Assembly: GCA_029781795.1 (NCBI GenBank)
Contig: JAKOWB010000352.1
Coordinates: forward strand, 1-47,787
Direction: 5' to 3'
DNA from: Pseudomonadota bacterium
Lineage (GTDB): Bacteria > Pseudomonadota > Alphaproteobacteria > Kiloniellales > JACOMY01
DNA: 47,787 bases
In this document: positions 32,902-40,710 of the stretch, in pieces
How the letters are laid out: every line of letters begins with the position of its first letter
Position numbering within the stretch: position 1 is the first letter of the stretch
Program-made: the position numbers and the translations under genes
Notes under the pieces: model-generated
The model's input: only the letters and a program-made list of their open reading frames with translations
Database searches by the model: none
Told to the model about the DNA's origin: nothing

Positions 32902-33428
32902 TCCCCGTCCCGGGTGGCCTCGCCCGCGTCCTTGCGATGCTTCACGTGCGCCGGGCCGCGCGCCCGGCCGCCCGTGAGGCGCTCGACCAGACGCTCGAGT
33001 GGATGGTCGAGCAGCAGCAGGCCGAGGGCCAGCGCCAGGCCCATGCCGACGATGATCCAGTCGGCCAGCGCGGCGGCGATGCCGAGCGCAGCGGTCATCC
33101 AGACCGTGGCCGCGGTGGTGAGGCCGTGTACCTCCAGCCTGTCCGGCCGGCGCAGCACCACGCCGGCGCCGATGAAGCCGACACCGGCCATCAAGCCCTG
33201 GATGACGCCCTGGATCACGCGGCTGAGGGCGTTGGGGTCGCTGCGTATGGCCGCGAGGTTGGTGGTGGCAACGGCGACCAGCGCCGTGCCCAGCGCGACC
33301 AGGCCCAGGGTCCGCATGCCGGTCGGCTTGCCTTTGAGATCGCGGTTGCAGCCGAGAATCATCCCCGCCGCCGTCGCCGCCAGCAGGCGAAGGGCGATGT
33401 CGGTCGGATCGCTGGGCGGCAGCTCCAT
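32898..33428 (-). CDS. MgtC/SapB family membrane protein
   Basis: 176 residues from ATG 33428. Upstream in-frame sequence up to 33770 is basic and repeats another frame's gene, so it is not used. It shows the MgtC N-terminal domain: helices at about 10-27, 40-58, 75-95 and 105-145, with the motifs GCNRDLKGKPTGMRTLGLVALG, GVIQGLMAGVGFIGAGVVL and GLTTAATVWMTAALG. A short charged tail follows and the ACT-like C-terminal domain of pathogen MgtC is missing. MgtC proteins are tied to magnesium limitation and inhibition of F-type ATPase. The gene is 11 bases downstream of the small basic protein gene and probably in its operon, under the EcfG-type promoter. Confidence 0.9.
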   Translation of the reverse strand: MELPPSDPTDIALRLLAATAAGMILGCNRDLKGKPTGMRTLGLVALGTALVAVATTNLAAIRSDPNALSRVIQGVIQGLMAGVGFIGAGVVLRRPDRLEVHGLTTAATVWMTAALGIAAALADWIIVGMGLALALGLLLLDHPLERLVERLTGGRARGPAHVKHRKDAGEATRDGD

Positions 33429-33439
33429 CCGGGCCGGTG

Positions 33440-33757
33440 TCAGGCGCGCTTGCGGGCCGCGGCGTTGCGCTTGCGTGTCGCGGCGGCCTTCCTGGCCGAG
33501 GCGCTGCGCTCGGCCGCGCTGCGACTGGCCGCGGCGCGTCCGCCCTTCCGGCCGCCCTTGCGGCTGGAGGCGTGGCTCTCCTTCTTGCCGCGGCCGGAGC
33601 CGCTCTTCTTGCCGCCGCCGCTTTCCTTGTTGACGGTGGCCCAGGCGCGCCGTTCGGCCTCCTCGTGCCCGACACCGCGCTTCTCGTAGCCTTCCTCGAT
33701 GTGCTCGGCCTTGCGCTTCTGCTTGTCGGTATAGGCCGACTTGTCGCCGCGGGGCAT
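33440..33757 (-). CDS. Small basic protein ('plasmid stabilization protein'-like)
   Basis: 105 residues from ATG 33757, with SD GGAGGAG. The N-terminal part MPRGDKSAYTDKQKRKAEHI and the block EAERRAWATVNKESGGGKKS match a small conserved family that is often annotated as plasmid stabilization protein in rhizobia and relatives, without experimental basis I know of. The C-terminal half is low-complexity Ala/Lys/Arg/Ser (AAATRKRNAAARKRA), like histone H1 tails, so nucleic acid binding is plausible. A perfect EcfG-type promoter motif lies 35 bases upstream, suggesting general stress control. The MgtC-like gene follows after 11 bases. Confidence 0.82.
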   Translation of the reverse strand: MPRGDKSAYTDKQKRKAEHIEEGYEKRGVGHEEAERRAWATVNKESGGGKKSGSGRGKKESHASSRKGGRKGGRAAASRSAAERSASARKAAATRKRNAAARKRA

Positions 33758-33791
33758 GGCTCTCCTCCAAGACAGCTCTGTGCTGTCCGGG

Positions 33792-33817
33792 AACGCCCGC
33801 CTCGACGGCTTCGTTCC
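33792..33817 (-). promoter_or_regulatory. Consensus EcfG-type promoter for the small basic protein
   Basis: On the minus strand GGAAC (33817-33813), 17 bases, CGTT (33795-33792), a full match to the alphaproteobacterial general stress sigma factor consensus. The start codon is 35 bases further on. Confidence 0.7.
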
Positions 33818-33821
33818 GCCG

Positions 33822-35192
33822 CTAGAGCGGCAGGCGCATGCGTGCGCGCAGGCCACCCAGCGGGGCGGCCTCCAGCGTGACGTCGCCGCCGTGACCGCGC
33901 GCGACGTCGCGCGCGATGGTCAGGCCGAGGCCGGCGCCGCCACGGTTGGGATCGCGTCCCGCCTCCAGGCGATAGAAGGGCTTGAACACGATCTCGCGCT
34001 GCTCGGCCGGGATGCCGGGGCCGTCGTCGTCGACCGTGATCTCGACGCGGCCGGGATACTGTGCCAGCGCCAGCTCGACCCGCCTGCCGTGGCGCAGGCC
34101 GTTCTCCACCAGGTTGGCGAGGGCGCGCTTGATCGCCGCCGGCCGCAGCGTCAGGCGCAGCGGCGCGGCGCCGGCGAAGCTCACGGCGCGGCCGCCGCGC
34201 GCCGCCTGTTCCGCTACCTCTGCCACCAGGGCCGTCAGGTCGGTCTCGGCCGGCGGCTCCGGCCCCTCGCCGCGGGCGAAGGCCAGGTAGCCCTCGATCA
34301 TATGCTCCATCTCGGCGGCATCGGCCGCCAGGCTGTCGCGCGTCGGCCCCGGCGGCATGAGGGCGAGCTCCAGCTTCATGCGCGTCAGCGGCGTGCGCAG
34401 GTCGTGACTGACGCCGGCCAGCATGGCGGTGCGCTGTTCGATCTGTCGCTTGATGCGCGCACGCATCAGCAGGAAGGCGCTGGCCGCCTGGCGCACCTCG
34501 GTCGCGCCCTCCAGGCGGAAGTTCTTGACGTCGCGCCCCTTGCCGAAGGAGTCCGCGACCTCGGCGAGGCGCCGGATCGGCCGCACCTGGTTGCGCATGA
34601 AGATCACGGCGACGGCGAAGAGGATGATCGAGGCGCCGACCATCCAGATGACGAAGATATAGGTGGTGTCGCTGAAGAGCTGCTCGCGGCGCACCAGCAC
34701 GCGCAGCACGCCCTGCGGCAGCTGCACCCGGATTTCGACATCCAGCGGCAGCGAGTCGGCGTCGATGGTGAAAAGCCGGCGCAGGCGCGCATAGAGCGCG
34801 TTCGACAGGTGCTCCTCCAGCAGCGTGTCGCGCGGCGGCTTGATGTCGGGCGGCAGGCTGGCGCCCTCTTCCAGCGACAGGCGGAACTGCAGCGTGCGCT
34901 CGGCCAGGGCGAAGACGTAGACCCGGTCCTCCGGCGTCTCCGCCCGCTTCAGCATCTCGATGATGGTGGCGACGCCGCCGGCGATGCCTTGCGCCAGGCG
35001 CTTGGTGATGACGTCGTAGTGGCGGTCGAAGAAGAACCAGGTGGCGGCGATCTGCAGCAGCACCAGCGGCGCCAGGATGATGAGCAGCGAGCGGCCGAGC
35101 AGGCGGCGCGGCAGGATGCGCTTCAGCAGCGAGGGCCGGGGAAGCGTGGCGGCGGCGGGCTGGGCCTGATCGACCACCTCGGCCTCCTTCAC
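33822..35192 (-). CDS. Sensor histidine kinase, EnvZ-like
   Basis: 456 residues from GTG 35192, which overlaps the response regulator stop as GTGA. Membrane helix 1 is at about 34-55 (SLLIILAPLVLLQIAATWFF) and helix 2 at about 177-199. Between them is a periplasmic sensor of some 120 residues. The HAMP linker (200-250) is followed by the phosphoacceptor H263 in GVSHDLRTPLT. The ATPase domain has N-box LANLVENGLRHG, G1 DDDGPGIP and G2 GGAGLGLTIA. It autophosphorylates and passes the phosphate to the PetR/OmpR-like protein encoded just upstream. The HDLRTP form of the H box is the EnvZ type. The signal is unknown. Confidence 0.94.
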   Translation of the reverse strand: MKEAEVVDQAQPAAATLPRPSLLKRILPRRLLGRSLLIILAPLVLLQIAATWFFFDRHYDVITKRLAQGIAGGVATIIEMLKRAETPEDRVYVFALAERTLQFRLSLEEGASLPPDIKPPRDTLLEEHLSNALYARLRRLFTIDADSLPLDVEIRVQLPQGVLRVLVRREQLFSDTTYIFVIWMVGASIILFAVAVIFMRNQVRPIRRLAEVADSFGKGRDVKNFRLEGATEVRQAASAFLLMRARIKRQIEQRTAMLAGVSHDLRTPLTRMKLELALMPPGPTRDSLAADAAEMEHMIEGYLAFARGEGPEPPAETDLTALVAEVAEQAARGGRAVSFAGAAPLRLTLRPAAIKRALANLVENGLRHGRRVELALAQYPGRVEITVDDDGPGIPAEQREIVFKPFYRLEAGRDPNRGGAGLGLTIARDVARGHGGDVTLEAAPLGGLRARMRLPL

Positions 35193-35875
35193 TCGGCCAG
35201 CAGTACGTAGCCGGTGCCGCGCACGGTCTGCAGCCAGCGGGGGAAGCGGGGGTCGGCCTCGATCTTCTTGCGCAGGCGGGTCATCTGCACGTCGACGCTG
35301 CGCAGGTTGTCGGCCAGCGTGCCCGCGGCCAGCGCCTCGCGCGTCAGCGGCTGTCCAGCCTGGCGGGCGAGCTGCGCCAGCATCTGCGTCTCGGCCTCGG
35401 TCAGGTAGACGAACTCGCCGCCGCGCGTCAGCTCCTCGCGGCCGAGATCGAAGGCAAAGGCGCCGAAGGTGACGCGGGCCCCGGCGGGCGCCGCGGCGGC
35501 CGGCCGCGCGCGGCGCAGGATGGCGTTGATGCGCAGCACCAGCTCGCGCGGCTCGAAGGGCTTGGCCAGGTAGTCGTCGGCGCCGGCAGTCAGGCCGGCG
35601 ATGCGGTCGTCGGGCTCGCCCTTGGCCGAGAGCAGCAGGATCGGCGTGCCGCCCTGCTCGCGCAGGCGCTGTGTCAGCTCCAGGCCGCTGGCGCCCGGCA
35701 GCATGATGTCCAGCACCAGCAGGTCGAAGACCATGGCCTCGCTCTTGGCCTCGGCCTCCTCGGCGTCGGCGGCCAGGGTGACGCGGAAACCCTCGCCGGT
35801 CAGGTAGCGCCGCAGCAGGTCGCGCAGGCGCTGGTCGTCGTCAACCACCAGCAGATGCGGCTGGGCGTCCGACAT
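35189..35875 (-). CDS. OmpR-family response regulator (PetR-like)
   Basis: 228 residues. Receiver domain 1-120 with acidic pair D12/D13, phosphoacceptor D56 in LLVLDIMLPG, switch Thr/Ser in LLLSAKGEPD and K near 105 in LAKPFEPREL. The C-terminal winged helix (135-226) has LTEAETQMLAQLARQAGQPL and VDVQMTRLRKKIEADP. It binds DNA as a dimer when phosphorylated. A MarR-type gene 26 bp upstream on the same strand reproduces the petP-petR pair of Rhodobacter, where PetR is needed for cytochrome bc1. Here a kinase is added as third gene. The pet genes themselves are not in the window. Confidence 0.93.
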   Translation of the reverse strand: MSDAQPHLLVVDDDQRLRDLLRRYLTGEGFRVTLAADAEEAEAKSEAMVFDLLVLDIMLPGASGLELTQRLREQGGTPILLLSAKGEPDDRIAGLTAGADDYLAKPFEPRELVLRINAILRRARPAAAAPAGARVTFGAFAFDLGREELTRGGEFVYLTEAETQMLAQLARQAGQPLTREALAAGTLADNLRSVDVQMTRLRKKIEADPRFPRWLQTVRGTGYVLLAE

Positions 35876-35901
35876 TCAGGCGCTCCCGCTGCCGGCGGTG
35901 C

Positions 35902-36405
35902 TCATTTGCGGCCGTTGTCCTCCGGCGGGCGCTGCACGCGCTTCAGGTCCTTCTCCTCCATGATGCCCATCAGCACGGTGCGGAAGCCGGCCACGGCCTC
36001 CGCCCCGGCGCGGCGATAGGCCCTGGCGAAACGCTGGCGCTGCGTGTCGGTCAGGCGCTGCTCCAGCGTGCGGCCCTTTTCGGTCAGCTCCAGCAGGCGC
36101 TGACGGCGGTCGCGCGAGCCCGGGCGCTGCGTCACGTAGCCGAGCTGGACGAGCTGGCCCAGCACGCGCGACAGGCTCTGCTTGGTGATCTGCAGGATCT
36201 CCAGCAGCTCCGACACGGTGATGCCGGGATAGCGGCCGATGAAGTAGATCGCCCGGTGGTGCGCGCGCCCGAAGCCGATCTCGGACAGGATCTCGTCCGG
36301 TTCGGCGGTGAAGTCGCGGTAGGCGTAGAACATCAGCTCGATGCCCTGGCGCAGCTCTTCCTCGCGCAGGAAGAGGGGGTTCGGTCCGGTCTTGAGATCA
36401 GCCAT
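35902..36405 (-). CDS. petP: MarR family transcriptional regulator (PetP-like)
   Basis: 167 residues of the MarR fold, start ATG 36405. Winged helix at about residues 60-115: GITVSELLEILQITKQSLSRVLGQL is the DNA-recognition region and YVTQRPGSRDRRQRLLELTEKG the wing. The opening FLREEELRQGIELMFYAYRDF is typical of the PetP group. It stands directly before the response regulator, the petP-petR order of photosynthetic alphaproteobacteria, which is the basis for the symbol. It shares a 196-bp divergent space with the aminotransferase gene, where a perfect palindrome is a likely operator. Confidence 0.85.
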   Translation of the reverse strand: MADLKTGPNPLFLREEELRQGIELMFYAYRDFTAEPDEILSEIGFGRAHHRAIYFIGRYPGITVSELLEILQITKQSLSRVLGQLVQLGYVTQRPGSRDRRQRLLELTEKGRTLEQRLTDTQRQRFARAYRRAGAEAVAGFRTVLMGIMEEKDLKRVQRPPEDNGRK

Positions 36406-36439
36406 GCGTCTCGCGGCGGTCAGGATTACGGCAGTCTTG

Positions 36440-36500
36440 TTGACTTATTCTGCGCGTTTCGTTACGTTCTCTTTGCCTATCGCGAAATTTTATTTCGCGA
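36440..36500 (+). promoter_or_regulatory. Sigma70-like promoter and perfect 9-bp palindrome in the petP/ilvE space
   Basis: TTGACT (36440-36445), 17 bases, TACGTT (36463-36468) is a plausible promoter towards the aminotransferase. The perfect inverted repeat TCGCGAAAT-TTT-ATTTCGCGA at 36480-36500 begins about where transcription would start, so a bound MarR-type dimer would block it. The stretch is clearly AT-rich compared with its surroundings. Confidence 0.55.
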
Positions 36501-36601
36501 AGGTCGACGGTCGGAGGCGACGAATCCCGCGGGCTTGTAGGCCCGGGCCCGACCTCCTACCGTCGTCGGATAGCCCAAGTCGTAACAGAACGGAACCGAA
36601 A

Positions 36602-37522
36602 ATGGCGATGCTTCCCTTCGACGATCGTCCGGGCGTGATCTGGATGAACGGCAAGCTGGTCCCCTGGGCGGAGGCCAAGCTGCACGTCCTCAGCCACGGC
36701 CTGCACTATGCCTCCTGCGTGTTCGAGGGTGAGCGAGCCTACAGCGGCGTCGTCTTCAAGGGCACCGAACACCATCAGCGCCTGCTCGAGTCCGGCCGCA
36801 TCCTGGGCTTCACCGTGCCCTACAGCGCCGCCGAGCTGGATGCCGCCGCCGACGCGGTGATCAAGCAGAACGGCTACGTCGATGCCTATGTGCGTCCGGT
36901 GGCCTGGCGCGGCAGCGAGATGATGGGCGTCTCGGCGCAGCAGACCAGGATCAACGTCGCCATCGCGGCCTGGGAGTGGCCGAGCTACTTCTCGCCCGAA
37001 CTGCGCGAGAAGGGCATCCGGCTGATGTGGGCGCCCTGGCGCCGCCCCGGCCCCGACATGGCGCCGACCCGCTCCAAGGCGGCCGGCCTCTACATGATCT
37101 GCACGCTCTCCAAGCACGAGGCGGAGAACAAAGGCTACCAGGATGCGTTGATGCTGGACTACCGCGGCCTGCTGGCCGAGGCGACCGGCGCCAACCTCTT
37201 CCTGGTGCAGGACGGCAAGATCCATAGCCCGACGCCGGACTGCTTCCTGGACGGCATCACCCGCCGCACCGTCATCGCGCTCGCCCGCAGGCTTGGCATC
37301 GAGGTCATCGAACGCCACATTAAGCCTGAGGAACTGGCGAAGACCCAGGAGGTCTTCCTGACCGGAACGGCGGCGGAGGTGACACCGGTGGGCGAGATCG
37401 GCGAGTACCGTTTCGTCCCGGGCCGCGTGACCAAGGCGCTGATGGACGCCTACAGCGCCGAGGTGCGCAAGCCCGCGGCGCAGTGGATTCCCTCCGCCGT
37501 GCCGACCAGCGCCGCCGCCTAG
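36602..37522 (+). CDS. ilvE: Branched-chain amino acid aminotransferase (class IV)
   Basis: 306 residues from ATG 36602, the usual IlvE length. Fold-type IV PLP aminotransferase: VIWMNGKLVPWAEAKLHVLSHGLHYASCVFEGERAY at the start, split by the family's SHGLHY and FEG motifs, the PLP lysine K159 in TRSKAAGLY, LLAEATGANLFLV with the Glu that contacts the PLP nitrogen, and FLDGITRRTVIALA. It interconverts Leu/Ile/Val and their 2-oxo acids in the cytoplasm. A terminator follows at 37546-37591. The link with the divergent PetP-like regulator is by position only. The leucine reading rests on family resemblance; D-amino acid aminotransferases share the fold. Confidence 0.92.
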   Translation: MAMLPFDDRPGVIWMNGKLVPWAEAKLHVLSHGLHYASCVFEGERAYSGVVFKGTEHHQRLLESGRILGFTVPYSAAELDAAADAVIKQNGYVDAYVRPVAWRGSEMMGVSAQQTRINVAIAAWEWPSYFSPELREKGIRLMWAPWRRPGPDMAPTRSKAAGLYMICTLSKHEAENKGYQDALMLDYRGLLAEATGANLFLVQDGKIHSPTPDCFLDGITRRTVIALARRLGIEVIERHIKPEELAKTQEVFLTGTAAEVTPVGEIGEYRFVPGRVTKALMDAYSAEVRKPAAQWIPSAVPTSAAA

Positions 37523-37545
37523 GCGTCGAACCGAAGCCAACCACC

Positions 37546-37591
37546 GCTTCGGGCGGCGCTTCCGGGAGGAGGCGCCGCCCGAAAGCTTTTT
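37546..37591 (+). terminator. Rho-independent terminator after ilvE
   Basis: CGGGCGGCGC (37550-37559) pairs perfectly with GCGCCGCCCG (37572-37581), extended by CTT/AAAG, and is followed by a run of five T at 37587-37591. Confidence 0.85.
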
Positions 37592-37619
37592 GAGGCAAAC
37601 GTTTATTGGGAGACGCGAT

Positions 37620-38114
37620 ATGAGCCGAGCCTTCGTCAAGGAACAGGACGGCGAGCCCTTGCCCAGCGAGGCGATGGACCTGCCGGTCTCGGCCAACCCC
37701 AACCTCGTGACGCCCAAGGGCTTCAAGCGGCTGGAGAAGCAGCTGGCCGACTACGAGAAGGAGCGCGACCGCTTCAAGGCGGACGACAAGCTCGAGGACC
37801 GCCCGCACCTGGAGCGGGTGGAGCGCGAGATCCGCTACCTGAAGTCCCGCATCGAGACGGCGCAGATCACCGCGCCCGAGACCCAGCCGCAGGATCGCGT
37901 CGGCTTCGGCGCCATCGTCACGGTGGTGGACGAGGACGACAAGCGCCACGACTACCAGATCGTCGGCGAGGACGAGGCCGACCCGGACCACGGCCGCGTC
38001 TCCTACGTCTCGCCGCTGGCCCGCGCGCTGATGGGCGCGGCGGTGGGCGACAGCGTCGTCTGGCGCCGCCCCGCCGGCGACATGGACCTGGAGATCGAGA
38101 AGATCAGGTACTGA
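37620..38114 (+). CDS. greB: Transcription elongation factor GreA/GreB family
   Basis: 164 residues from ATG 37620. The N-terminal coiled coil (about residues 35-88) opens with NLVTPKGFKRLEKQLADYEKERD and has the acidic tip expected to reach the RNA polymerase active site. The C-terminal FKBP-like domain reads RVGFGAIVTVVDEDDKRHDYQIVGEDEAD and ISPLARALMGAAVGD-type text (here YVSPLARALMGAAVGDSV), the strongest family signature. It rescues backtracked polymerase by stimulating RNA cleavage. The DPDHGRVSYVSPLARALMG form is closer to GreB, hence the symbol, with GreA paralogue as alternative. Confidence 0.88.
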   Translation: MSRAFVKEQDGEPLPSEAMDLPVSANPNLVTPKGFKRLEKQLADYEKERDRFKADDKLEDRPHLERVEREIRYLKSRIETAQITAPETQPQDRVGFGAIVTVVDEDDKRHDYQIVGEDEADPDHGRVSYVSPLARALMGAAVGDSVVWRRPAGDMDLEIEKIRY

Positions 38115-38121
38115 GGCGACG

Positions 38122-38155
38122 GGCGGGGCCGAGGCGCAAGCCCTCGCGCCCCGCC
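38122..38155. terminator. Bidirectional hairpin between greB and moaE
   Basis: GGCGGGGCCGAGG and CCTCGCGCCCCGCC form a long, nearly perfect stem with a short loop between the convergent genes, touching the moaE stop codon. Confidence 0.6.
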
Positions 38156-38604
38156 TACTTCCTCCAGCGCTCGGCCGCGCCCTCGTCGCTGGCGCGCGCC
38201 TCGACCCAGTCGGCGCCGGCCTCGCCCTCCTCCAGCTTCCAGAAGGGTGCCTTGGTCTTCAGCCAGTCGATGAGGAAGTGCGTCGCCTCCAGCGCCGCCT
38301 CGCGGTGCGCGCTGGCGCAGGCCACCAGGACGATACGCTCGCCCGGCTCCAGCCGGCCGTAGCGGTGGATGATCAGGCTGGCCTGTAGCGGCCAGCGCGC
38401 CCGTGCCTCGGCCTCGATCGCGGCGAGCTGCTTTTCCGTCATGCCTGGATAGTGCTCCAGGGTCATGGCCTGGATCGGACTGCCTTTCACCATCTCGCGC
38501 ACCAGGCCGACGAAGACGCCGAGGCCGCCGACCTCCAGGTTGCCGTCGGTCAGCGCCGCCAACTCGCGGCCGATGTCGAAGTCCTCGCGCTGGACGCGGA
38601 TCAT
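38155..38604 (-). CDS. moaE: Molybdopterin synthase catalytic subunit
   Basis: 149 residues, standard MoaE length. It shows VQREDFDIGRELAALTDG, GGLGVFVGLVREM, MTLEHYPGMTEKQL, the RWPLQASLIIHRYGRLEPGE block and CASAHREAALEATHFLIDWLKTKAPFWKLE, in which the lysines line the active site. With thiocarboxylated MoaD it puts two sulfurs onto precursor Z to make molybdopterin. It is the last gene of the mobB-moeA-moaD-moaE operon and starts four bases after the moaD stop. Confidence 0.96.
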   Translation of the reverse strand: MIRVQREDFDIGRELAALTDGNLEVGGLGVFVGLVREMVKGSPIQAMTLEHYPGMTEKQLAAIEAEARARWPLQASLIIHRYGRLEPGERIVLVACASAHREAALEATHFLIDWLKTKAPFWKLEEGEAGADWVEARASDEGAAERWRK

Positions 38605-38608
38605 GGCG

Positions 38609-38860
38609 TCAGCCGCCCGTCACCGGCGGGAAGAGCGCGACCTCGTCGTCGGCGCTCAGCGGATGGTCGAAGCCGACGTAGTCCTGGTTCACCGCGACGC
38701 GCAGCTTCTTCAGGTCGCCGAGGGCGGCCTGCCAGGCCGGGCCACGGCCCTTCAGCCACTCGATCAGCTTGCCCACGCTGTCGACGCCGGCCGGCGGCGA
38801 CACGGTCTCCTCGCCCTGTCCAAGCTTCGTGCGCAGCCAGGCGAAGTAGAGCAGCTTCAT
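38609..38860 (-). CDS. moaD: Molybdopterin synthase sulfur-carrier subunit
   Basis: 83 residues, ubiquitin-like. It starts MKLLYFAWLRTKLGQGEETV and ends ...DEVALFPPVTGG, with the C-terminal Gly-Gly that is adenylated and thiocarboxylated by MoeB. It hands sulfur to MoaE. Its ATG overlaps the moeA stop (ATGA, 38857-38860), so the two are translationally coupled. The gene has no stand-alone reading elsewhere on the strand. Confidence 0.95.
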   Translation of the reverse strand: MKLLYFAWLRTKLGQGEETVSPPAGVDSVGKLIEWLKGRGPAWQAALGDLKKLRVAVNQDYVGFDHPLSADDEVALFPPVTGG

Positions 38861-40113
38861 GCCAGCACCTCGGCATAGGGAATGAAGGTCAGGCGATCGC
38901 CCGGCTGCACCTGCGTCACGGCCTCGTCCAGCGGCGCGAAGCCCTGCGTCTCGCTGAGCGAGGTGAGGATGCCGGCGCCTTCGCGCGGGAACTTGCGGGC
39001 CAGCCAGCCGCCCTCGGCCTGGGGTTCCAGGAAGACGCGCAGCCACTCCTGGCGATCGGGCTTCTTCTTGTAGGCAAAGCCGCTGACCACCGGGAAGCCC
39101 AGCGGCTCGCGCGGCGTCTCGCCCGCCAGGAGCTGCAGCAGCGGGCGCACCAGGGCGACGAAGGTGACGACGGCGGCGGCGGGGTTGCCCGGCAGTCCGA
39201 CAAAGGCGGTGCGCCGCACCTGGCCCAGCGCCACCGGCCGCCCCGGCTTGATGGCGAGGCGCCAGAGATGCAGCTGGCCCTGGCCGGCGATCGCCGCCTT
39301 GACGTGGTCCTCCTCGCCCTCCGACACGCCGCCGGAGGTGACGATGAGGTCGTGCGCCAGGCTTGCCTCGGCCAGCGCGCGGGCGATCGCCTCGCGCCGG
39401 TCGGGCAGGATGCCGAGGTCGGTGACGATGACGCCCTGGGCGCGCAGCAGCGCGGCGACGGAAAAGCGATTGGCGTCGTAGACCGCGCCGGGCGGCAGCG
39501 CACCACCCGGCTCGGCGATCTCGTCGCCGGTGGAAAAGAGCGCGGCCCGCAGCGGCCTCGCCACCGTGAGGTGCGTCTCGCCCAGGCTGGCGGCGAGGCC
39601 GAGGTCGACCGGCCGCAGGCGCCGGCCGCGCGTCAGCACCGTTGCGCCGGGCTGGATGTCCTCGCCCGCCGAACGGCGGTTGGCGCCGCGCTTGATACCG
39701 GGGTGGATGACGACCTGGTTGCCCTCCAGGCGGCAGTCCTCCTGCATCATCACCGTGTCCGGCCCCTCGGGCATGGGCGCGCCGGTGAAGATGCGGATCG
39801 CCTCGCCGCGCCGCGCGGGACGCCCCAGCGGATGGCCGGCGGCGGCGCGTCCGGCGACCGGCAGGCGCGTCTCGGCGTCGGGCTTGAGGTCGGCGTGGAA
39901 CACGGCATAGCCGTCGACCGCGGCGTTGTCGTGCGGCGGCACGGCGCGCGTGGCGACCAGGTCGGCGGCCAGCACGCGGCCCAGCGCCGCGGCCAGGGGC
40001 GCGCGCTCGCTGTCGGCGACCGGCCGAACGCGCTCGGCCAACAGGCGGCGGGCCTCGGCCATGGGCAGCAGCGGGCCGCCGAAGGCGAAGCAGTCGTCGG
40101 CGAGCTGGGCCAT
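38857..40113 (-). CDS. moeA: Molybdopterin molybdenumtransferase
   Basis: 418 residues. MoeA domains in order: N-terminal PLPMAEARRLLAERV-type start (here GPLLPMAEARRLL), HDNAAVDGYAV with the catalytic Asp, IFTGAPMPEGPDTVMMQE, RRSAGEDIQPGATVL, the MogA-like domain with LFSTGDEI and DLIVTSGGVSEGEEDHV, and the C-terminal barrel GLPGNPAAAVVTF onward. It inserts molybdate into adenylated molybdopterin. It overlaps moaD by four bases and its ATG touches the mobB stop (TGATG). Confidence 0.96.
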   Translation of the reverse strand: MAQLADDCFAFGGPLLPMAEARRLLAERVRPVADSERAPLAAALGRVLAADLVATRAVPPHDNAAVDGYAVFHADLKPDAETRLPVAGRAAAGHPLGRPARRGEAIRIFTGAPMPEGPDTVMMQEDCRLEGNQVVIHPGIKRGANRRSAGEDIQPGATVLTRGRRLRPVDLGLAASLGETHLTVARPLRAALFSTGDEIAEPGGALPPGAVYDANRFSVAALLRAQGVIVTDLGILPDRREAIARALAEASLAHDLIVTSGGVSEGEEDHVKAAIAGQGQLHLWRLAIKPGRPVALGQVRRTAFVGLPGNPAAAVVTFVALVRPLLQLLAGETPREPLGFPVVSGFAYKKKPDRQEWLRVFLEPQAEGGWLARKFPREGAGILTSLSETQGFAPLDEAVTQVQPGDRLTFIPYAEVLA

Positions 40114-40655
40114 CAGGCGACGTCCTGCCGGCGGGCGGCGAGGCCGCAGTGGCGCACCACGAAGTCGGCGATGGCACCGATCTCGTCCAGCTGCAGCTGC
40201 GGCAGGGGGCAACCGGCGATCGGCGCCGGCGCCGCCACGGCGACGATGCGTGGATCCTCCTGCCACAGCGGCGGCTTGCCGAGTTCCGGGCGATAGACCT
40301 CCAGCTTCTCGTGGCCCTCGCGCTTGAAGCCCTCGATCAGCACCAGGTCGACCGGCGCCATGCGGGCCAGCAGCTCGCGCGAGCTCGGCTCGGGCGCGCC
40401 GCGCAGCTCGTGCTGCAGCGCCCAGCGCGTGGCAGAGGACACCATGACCTCGGTGGCGCCGGCCTCGCGGTGGCGGAAGGAATCCTTGCCCGGCTGGTCC
40501 AGGTCGAAGGCGTGGTGCGCGTGCTTCAGGGTCGAGACGGTGAGGCCGCGCGCGGTCAGCGCCGGGATCAGGCGTTCCAGCAGCGTGGTCTTGCCGCTGC
40601 CGGACCAGCCGGCCAGGCCGAGGACGCGCTGCGGATGCGGGGCGGTTTCGCGCAT
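40113..40655 (-). CDS. mobB: Molybdopterin-guanine dinucleotide biosynthesis adapter MobB
   Basis: 180 residues from ATG 40655; the frame also extends to a TTG at 40691, but the ATG is adjacent to the P-loop core. Walker A GWSGSGKTTLLERLIPAL lies at residues 16-33, HAHHAFDLDQPGKDSFRHREAGA is the MobB-specific switch region, and VDLVLIEGFKREGHEKLEVYR carries the Walker B-like Glu-Gly. MobB is a GTP-binding helper for MobA, which is not in the window. First gene of the moco operon, 55 bases after pgsA. Confidence 0.93.
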   Translation of the reverse strand: MRETAPHPQRVLGLAGWSGSGKTTLLERLIPALTARGLTVSTLKHAHHAFDLDQPGKDSFRHREAGATEVMVSSATRWALQHELRGAPEPSSRELLARMAPVDLVLIEGFKREGHEKLEVYRPELGKPPLWQEDPRIVAVAAPAPIAGCPLPQLQLDEIGAIADFVVRHCGLAARRQDVA

Positions 40656-40710
40656 GGGCGACAAGATAGGCAGTCGGCCCGCCGTCGCCAAGCAACCCCG
40701 CCGTGAGGCG

